This document shows, one piece after another, positions 58,155 to 64,000 of a stretch of DNA of 64,000 nt (position 1 is the first letter of the stretch; every line of letters starts with the position of its first letter). The translations under genes and the position numbers were made by a program. The notes below the pieces were generated by a model. That model ran no database searches, was not told the DNA's origin, and saw nothing but the letters and a program-made list of their open reading frames with translations. Source of the DNA: an uncultured Lachnospiraceae bacterium (GTDB lineage Bacteria > Bacillota > Clostridia > Lachnospirales > Lachnospiraceae); contig CAMWJC010000004.1 of the NCBI GenBank assembly GCA_947174495.1, positions 1 through 64,000 on the forward strand, read 5' to 3'.

Positions 58155-59471
58155 TTATGCCGGATTTTGCAAATAATTCTGCAAAAGAAACAGGGCAGCC
58201 ACATTAGGAAGGATCATAAATGCGTTGATCAGGTCCGTACATTCCCATACCAGATTTAAGGGAAGCACAGCACCGATATAGATCATTACAATATAGGCAA
58301 CCTTATAGACATTGATGCCCCGGTTCCCAGTCACATAGCGGTATGCCTGTTCGCCAAGGTAAGACCATCCGATCAGGGTGGTAATGGCAAATGCTACAAG
58401 ACATAAGGAGAGAAACACGTTTCCCAGAACCGGCAGGTAGGAAAATGCGGCATCGGTCAATCCTGCTTCGTTGACACCTTCTATGGAAGCGGGGTGAAGC
58501 ATCATATTAGTGACAATAACCAGACCGCTTAACAGACACATGACTACCGTATCCCAAAAAACAGCCGTCATGGAAACTAAGGCCTGATAGGCGGGATTAC
58601 AGGTATCAGAGGCGGCGGCAGCGATAGCGGAGGTGCCGATACCGGCCTCATTGGTGAACAGTCCTCTGGCAATTCCGTAGCGCGCCGTAAGCATCAGGGA
58701 AGATCCCACAGCGCCTCCTAAGGCAGCGCGGGGGGCTAGCGCATGTGTAACGATTAGCCGGATAGCAGGAAAAAAGGCCTCTCGGTTCAGGAAGAGCAGG
58801 AATATACAGCTTCCGGTATAGAGAACGGCAAGAAAAGGAACCAGTTTCATGCATACATTTCCGATAGAACGGACACCGCCAATGATCACCAGACCTGCAA
58901 GCACTGCTGCGGCTATCCCGGCAATATGGGGATTTAATCCAAAGCTTGTGGTGGTGGTCTGAGTGATGGAATTTGACTGGGTGGTACAACCGACACCGAA
59001 GGCAGCAGTCAAAGTCAACAGTGCATAAAGCTTCCCAATAAAGGGGTTATGTAAACCATTTTGCCATACGTACATAGGACCGCCCTGATAGATCCCCTCT
59101 TTGTCGCGGCTGCGGAAGCGAACGCTTAAAAAGCACTCTGCATAGGCGGTTGCCATGCCCAGAATACCGGTGACCCAGCACCAGAAGATTGCGCCGGGAC
59201 CGCCTAAGGCAACAGCAGTGGACACGCCGATGATATTTCCCGTTCCCAGCGTGGCTGCGAGGGTGGTAGACAGGGTGGCAAAGACAGAAAGATTCTGGCC
59301 GTTTTTATTGGAAGAAGGGGTTATGGACAATTTGATGGCATGAAAGATTTTTTTCTGCGGAAAGTGAAGTTTCATGGTAAAATAAAGATGAGTTCCCATT
59401 AACAGGAATAATAGGGGGCCGCTCCATAGAAACTGATTAGCGGATTGAATGCCGGATAAAATGAACTGCAT
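58155..59471 (-). CDS. Sodium:alanine symporter (AGCS family)
   Basis: A 438-residue transporter for alanine or glycine coupled to sodium. The diagnostic LSTTLAATLGTGNIIGVSTA with the following GGPGAIFWCW, the GGPMYVWQNGL loop, and the NEAGIGTSAIAAAA motif are present, with about ten membrane segments. The length is slightly short relative to the usual 450-480. It is upstream of the MATE gene (29 bp) and may be co-transcribed with it. Confidence 0.92.
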   Translation of the reverse strand: MQFILSGIQSANQFLWSGPLLFLLMGTHLYFTMKLHFPQKKIFHAIKLSITPSSNKNGQNLSVFATLSTTLAATLGTGNIIGVSTAVALGGPGAIFWCWVTGILGMATAYAECFLSVRFRSRDKEGIYQGGPMYVWQNGLHNPFIGKLYALLTLTAAFGVGCTTQSNSITQTTTTSFGLNPHIAGIAAAVLAGLVIIGGVRSIGNVCMKLVPFLAVLYTGSCIFLLFLNREAFFPAIRLIVTHALAPRAALGGAVGSSLMLTARYGIARGLFTNEAGIGTSAIAAAASDTCNPAYQALVSMTAVFWDTVVMCLLSGLVIVTNMMLHPASIEGVNEAGLTDAAFSYLPVLGNVFLSLCLVAFAITTLIGWSYLGEQAYRYVTGNRGINVYKVAYIVMIYIGAVLPLNLVWECTDLINAFMILPNVAALFLLQNYLQNPA

Positions 59472-59573
59472 AGTTTCTCCTTAGCAGGTAAACCTGCGGG
59501 TTTTACTATTAATATAGTAGAAAAGGGGCCATGTTATGAGTAGTTTTATACGCGTTTGGGGAGAAAAAGCAAA

Positions 59574-60710
59574 TTGAAGAAAATGAAAAAGTGGAAGATT
59601 ATAATACCTGCAGCGATGATTCTTTTTTCTGTGCTGCTGAACATACTGGCAAGAGCCAGCCGGGAATTTAGCATGTTTTATGTAAACCATATTTTCCCTC
59701 TTTGGGTAGAAACCTACGGAAGAGTGACCGGGCTGTTTCCTTTTTCGGTGGGGGAATGGATGCTCTATCTGGCAGTATGCCTTGTAGGAATATTAATTCT
59801 GGCAGGCTTCATTACCCTGGCAGGCAGACGAAGGATCTCTCCCCGGTGGAAAAAGGGCTATGGGAGTTATGCCATGTTTTTGTACTGGGTGTTTGGTATC
59901 GTCTGTGTGATCATGACATGGAACTGCTTCCTGCTTTATCAGGTGCCGACAATCCCTGAAAGATTCCGGATCGGAGGAGCGTCGGGCAGAGAATACGGTG
60001 TGGAGGAATTGGGAATTTTACGGGATTACGTGGTGGAGCAGGCCAATGAGCTGGCGGTATGTTTTGAGAGGGATGAAAAGGGTTATATTTTGTATGATAT
60101 GGATATGGAGGCGGAAGCAATTGCCCAGATGAAGGAACTGGAAGGACTCATACCTAATCTGAAGGGATATTATCCAAGACCGAAAAAGCTTGCTTATTCC
60201 GGTTTTTACAGTCAACAGTATATCATGGGCTATTATTTCCCTTTTTCCATGGAAGCGAATTATAACCGGCAGATGTATCTGACCAACATGCCGGTGACCA
60301 TGTGCCATGAATTATCTCATTTGAAAGGATTTATTTTGGAGGATGAGGCAAACTTTATCGGTTATCTTGCCAGTGCGGGTTCGGAGGATATGCTTTTCCG
60401 TTACAGCGCCATGCTCAGCGTGATTGGATATCTGGATCGGGACTTTGCCAGAGCGGTGGGAAAAGACAGCGAAGAATATCAAAGTCATGTTCCGATCAGT
60501 GAGCTTACCTCTTCGGATAGATTATTCCTGACGAAAGAAGCCTGGGAACAGGTGGAGGAAAAGGCAATATTAGATACCGAGACCGTGAGTCAGGCGGCGG
60601 ATACCTTTTTAAACACAACACTTACATTAAACGGGGTATCTGACGGAACAGTCAGTTACAGCAGAGTAGTGAAGCTGCTTTTATGGTATTATGACGGAAT
60701 CCTGTATTAG
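59574..60710 (+). CDS. DUF3810 membrane metallopeptidase-like protein
   Basis: A 378-residue membrane protein with three hydrophobic segments near the N-terminus (about 7-25, 62-85, 105-125) and a domain with CHELSHLKG, an HExxH zinc motif, followed by EDEANFIGYLAS, whose Glu may be the third ligand. The family (DUF3810) has no known function, but the motif suggests a peptidase. The start is uncertain: a TTG at 59574 with GGGGAG is used; an ATG three codons downstream is also possible. It is divergent from the AGCS gene. Confidence 0.75.
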   Translation: MKKMKKWKIIIPAAMILFSVLLNILARASREFSMFYVNHIFPLWVETYGRVTGLFPFSVGEWMLYLAVCLVGILILAGFITLAGRRRISPRWKKGYGSYAMFLYWVFGIVCVIMTWNCFLLYQVPTIPERFRIGGASGREYGVEELGILRDYVVEQANELAVCFERDEKGYILYDMDMEAEAIAQMKELEGLIPNLKGYYPRPKKLAYSGFYSQQYIMGYYFPFSMEANYNRQMYLTNMPVTMCHELSHLKGFILEDEANFIGYLASAGSEDMLFRYSAMLSVIGYLDRDFARAVGKDSEEYQSHVPISELTSSDRLFLTKEAWEQVEEKAILDTETVSQAADTFLNTTLTLNGVSDGTVSYSRVVKLLLWYYDGILY

Positions 60711-60759
60711 ATGCATTTAAATATGATCTGAGAACCATGGAAAGGAATGGGCTTGTCAT

Positions 60760-61953
60760 ATGAAAAATATCATTAGTTATGTAAAAGAGAGGGGACAATA
60801 TCGTTTGTCCGAGAAACCTTTTAATGAGGTGGATTCGCTGGTGCTATGCCAGTTAGTGTATCTGAATTATGGACCGTTTGTACCGGGATTGGATAGAGAG
60901 AGTGAGCCGGTAAGCATTCAGAGCATTTATGAGAATCCGGACAGGGACAGGATTCTGGACGATTATTGGTATCGTGAGAACAACAAAGAGCTGTTTGCGG
61001 CTGTGACAGCATCAAAACGTTTTGGCGGGCTTAAGGTGAACTATTATGTAAATATCATCAATGAGCAGGAGCAGACCCAGTTTTCGGCAATGACCTATGT
61101 ATTGGAGGATCAGTCGGTCTACATTGCCTATCGGGGGACGGACGCTACCATCGTGGGCTGGAAGGAGGACTTAAATCTTGCGTTTTCCAAGCCCCTTCCC
61201 AGTCATCATCTGGCAGTGGAATATATGGAGCATGTGGCGGATTTTGCGGAGGGGAACTTTTATACCGGCGGTCATTCCAAAGGAGGGAACCTTGCCGTTT
61301 ACGCGGCGATGAACTGCAAGCAGCAGGTCAGAGATCGTCTTATAAAAATTTTTAACAACGATGGGCCGGGATTTCGTCCGGAGATCCGGGAGCTGGGAAA
61401 ATATCATGAAATTGCAGATCGGATAGCGAAATTTATTCCCCGGTCTTCTCTGGTGGGAACGATTTTGGAGGATCAGGACGATTATACACTGGTAGAGAGC
61501 AGAGGTGTGGGCATGCTTCAGCATAATACCTATAGTTGGAAGGTAGAAGAGGATCATTTTATCCGCGCCAAAAACATGACAGAAGGGAAGATGGTGCGGG
61601 ATGCGGCATTAAATGAGTGGATTTTATCCCTTACAGAGGAGGAGACCCATGCCTTTGTGGATACTTTGTACGACGTGGTATCCGCATCGGAAGCCTCCAA
61701 TGTCTTTGAATTTGGAGCAGACTGGAAAAACTGCCTGCAAAATGTTTTTGAGGCAGCAAAGGAAATTGACGACACCACCCGGAAGATGATCTCGGGGATT
61801 ATTCGAACCCTTTTTGAGATCACCGGTGAGAGGGCAGCCGCGGAACTGAAAGAAAAGAGACGTGAACTGAAAGAAGAGATCAAGGCAGTAAGAAAAGGAA
61901 AGGGCGGAAAGCATTCCAAAGCTAAGCCATTGAATAATACCACAGATTCTTGA
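60760..61953 (+). CDS. Mbeg1-like alpha/beta hydrolase (DUF2974)
   Basis: A 397-residue cytosolic lipase-like protein. The N-terminal NEVDSLVLCQLVYLNYG and the nucleophile elbow GGHSKGGNLAVYAAM (Ser in GHSKG) are typical of the Mbeg1-like family related to class 3 lipases; FNNDGPGFRPEI follows, and a charged C-terminal helix (about 340-397) is rich in Lys and Glu. Its substrate is unknown. The last 32 bp overlap the end of the convergent C39-like gene. Confidence 0.78.
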   Translation: MKNIISYVKERGQYRLSEKPFNEVDSLVLCQLVYLNYGPFVPGLDRESEPVSIQSIYENPDRDRILDDYWYRENNKELFAAVTASKRFGGLKVNYYVNIINEQEQTQFSAMTYVLEDQSVYIAYRGTDATIVGWKEDLNLAFSKPLPSHHLAVEYMEHVADFAEGNFYTGGHSKGGNLAVYAAMNCKQQVRDRLIKIFNNDGPGFRPEIRELGKYHEIADRIAKFIPRSSLVGTILEDQDDYTLVESRGVGMLQHNTYSWKVEEDHFIRAKNMTEGKMVRDAALNEWILSLTEEETHAFVDTLYDVVSASEASNVFEFGADWKNCLQNVFEAAKEIDDTTRKMISGIIRTLFEITGERAAAELKEKRRELKEEIKAVRKGKGGKHSKAKPLNNTTDS

Positions 61954-62944
61954 TCTGATATCGGAGAGTATTAAAGTCCCAATGCCGGCTGCTGCGCTCC
62001 CGGCTGTTGGGATCATTGACCAGAAAGCCTTCCTCATCATAGCCGTAAAGTACGATAAAATGACCTGTCATGGTAAAATCGCCGGGACGCATGGAACAGA
62101 TGATAGGGCAGCCCCGGTCAAGACAGTACTTCATTTCGGCTTCGTCCAGTCCCAGTTCTGTGGCACGAAGACCATATAAGGCCGGGGCATCAGTCATTAA
62201 AGCCCATGCGGTTCCGGTGCCTTCCATATAATAACCGTTTTCCATAGCATAAGAAGAGAGCGCATCCGGTGTGGCAGATGGATCTCTGGTGAGAGCATAG
62301 ATCACCATGGACAGACAGGTCGGCCCGCAGCCGGAAACACCGATGTTCATTCCCCCATAAGGAGCATAGCCCCATCTGGAATCCCACTGCAAAAACAGGG
62401 GGAAATTCTGGGAAGCTTCCTGCTCGTTGATTCCGCCCGTTACCTGAAAGTCGGAAGTCAAATATCCTTTTACAAAATCTTTCATCTCCGCGTTGACGGA
62501 AAGCGCCATCAAAAGCATTTCAGGATATTCATTTCTGTGAGCGTAAATCTCGGCAATGTCCAAGTCCTGTGCGGCAAGATCCGCCAGACGGATTTCTGTT
62601 TCTTTATCATTTAGAACCCGTTGACCGTCAGGAAGCGGTGCGCTTTTTGAATCACCGGAAATTGAAGCGTCCAGAGATGCAGGCTGTACAGCCGTTGCAG
62701 AGACCTGATCGGCATGATATTTCTCCGTGTAATCAGTAATAGTGATAACAGGCTCTGCAGAAGGAATTTCTGCAGCCAAAGCGAGACGTAGGAAATCCTT
62801 TCCATAGGTGATCAAAACTCCTGCCAAGATACCTGCTAATATGAGATTTCGGACTAGGCGGAAGCGTTTACGCCTTTTTGCCCGGGCTTGCTTCCTTTTG
62901 GAAATTTGTTTTGAGGAATATATTTTCTTATGTGTGGCAGCCAT
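61922..62944 (-). CDS. Membrane-anchored C39-like peptidase
   Basis: A 340-residue protein with a basic N-terminus, one membrane segment (about 29-47) and a C-terminal papain-like domain of the C39_2 family. The start of the domain reads LQWDSRWGYAPYGG, the catalytic Cys is in SGCGPTCLSMV, and the His/Asp pair is in GHFIVLYGYDEEG with NDPNSRERS. Such proteins are cell-surface cysteine peptidases or bacteriocin-related processors; here nothing nearby suggests a bacteriocin. AAAGGA precedes the start at 62944. It overlaps the previous gene's end by 32 bp. Confidence 0.8.
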   Translation of the reverse strand: MAATHKKIYSSKQISKRKQARAKRRKRFRLVRNLILAGILAGVLITYGKDFLRLALAAEIPSAEPVITITDYTEKYHADQVSATAVQPASLDASISGDSKSAPLPDGQRVLNDKETEIRLADLAAQDLDIAEIYAHRNEYPEMLLMALSVNAEMKDFVKGYLTSDFQVTGGINEQEASQNFPLFLQWDSRWGYAPYGGMNIGVSGCGPTCLSMVIYALTRDPSATPDALSSYAMENGYYMEGTGTAWALMTDAPALYGLRATELGLDEAEMKYCLDRGCPIICSMRPGDFTMTGHFIVLYGYDEEGFLVNDPNSRERSSRHWDFNTLRYQIKNLWYYSMA

Positions 62945-63089
62945 TATAAAAATCCTTTCAGTTATTAAATGTATCATAACAGGTATTTATCTAAAATTTC
63001 TCTAAGGATAAAAGAGATTCTATCATGGGGAGAAGAGAAAAAAAGCATCGAAATGTAAAATGTGAGTAGTGGCATAGTTCTTATTTTCC

Positions 63090-63117
63090 TTGAAAAATAG
63101 CAGCATTTATGTATAAT
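63090..63117 (+). promoter_or_regulatory. Promoter of the ABC-F gene
   Basis: TTGAAA (63090-63095), a 16-bp spacer and consensus TATAAT (63112-63117), about 47 bp before the ATG at 63164. I saw no other gene in 62945-63163. Confidence 0.65.
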
Positions 63118-63157
63118 TATAGAGGTAACTTTTTAAAATGGAAAATATAGGAGCTAA

Positions 63158-64000
<843 letters not shown>

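Overview
The window looks like a chromosomal piece of a Gram-positive anaerobe of the Clostridia, most likely Lachnospiraceae. The evidence is strong AGGAGG-type ribosome binding sites, a Cys T-box in front of cysE-cysS, the cysS-mrnC-rlmB-sigH gene order, a YtaF-type sporulation membrane protein, SigH, AGCS and MATE transporters, and LytTR/GHKL regulators. The genus cannot be fixed from the sequence alone.

Layout. (1) 0.1-7.4 kb: a tRNA-Gly(GCC) gene carrying a compact 7.16-kb integrative element bounded by 25-bp direct repeats (193-217 and 7351-7375). It encodes a tyrosine integrase, a HUH endonuclease plus SF3-helicase Rep of the type found in CRESS-like plasmids, an FtsK/TcpA-type ATPase, a DUF961 protein, an XRE repressor flanked by matching operators, a secreted cargo protein and a small ribbon-helix-helix protein. 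Candidate origin hairpins lie between tcpA and rep. (2) 7.4-16.2 kb: a RelB/RelE-type toxin-antitoxin pair, a divergent LysR/aldo-keto reductase pair, an AraC-GyrB-like ATPase fusion with an internal start site, a Cys-rich surface protein, a calcium-type P-ATPase and YtaF. (3) 16.2-28.9 kb: housekeeping and exported functions: beta-CASP hydrolase, thyA-folA, a GH5 lipoprotein, ilvE, a GNAT enzyme, two lipoproteins, a DUF5060-type glycosidase and ispF. (4) 28.9-33.0 kb: DUF3842, then an apparent five-gene operon of two small unknown membrane proteins and larE-larB-larC, which make the nickel-pincer cofactor of lactate racemase; larA itself is not here.

(5) 33.0-38.8 kb: T-box controlled cysE-cysS, then mrnC, rlmB, a surface SGNH hydrolase with pentapeptide repeats, and sigH. 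(6) 38.8-49.8 kb: a LytTR/GHKL two-component pair, two half-size ABC exporters, an RND transporter with a roughly 370-residue coiled-coil insertion, its probable TetR repressor, and a thiamine pyrophosphokinase. (7) 49.8-56.8 kb: a radical SAM protein, an Rpn-type nuclease gene whose stop codon touches a 436-bp nested-palindrome element, an ECF S-component, a PLC-like protein, DegV, a beta-propeller protein and BirA. (8) 56.8-64.0 kb: MATE, AGCS, DUF3810, an Mbeg1-like hydrolase, a C39-like peptidase and the start of an ABC-F gene cut by the window end.

The best candidates for new biology are the AraC/GyrB-like fusion with its own internal ribosome binding site, the Rpn nuclease with its nested-palindrome element, the CRESS-like Rep integrative element with its origin and operator architecture, the small membrane proteins in the lar operon, and the RND pump with a coiled coil placed near the usual TolC-docking region.
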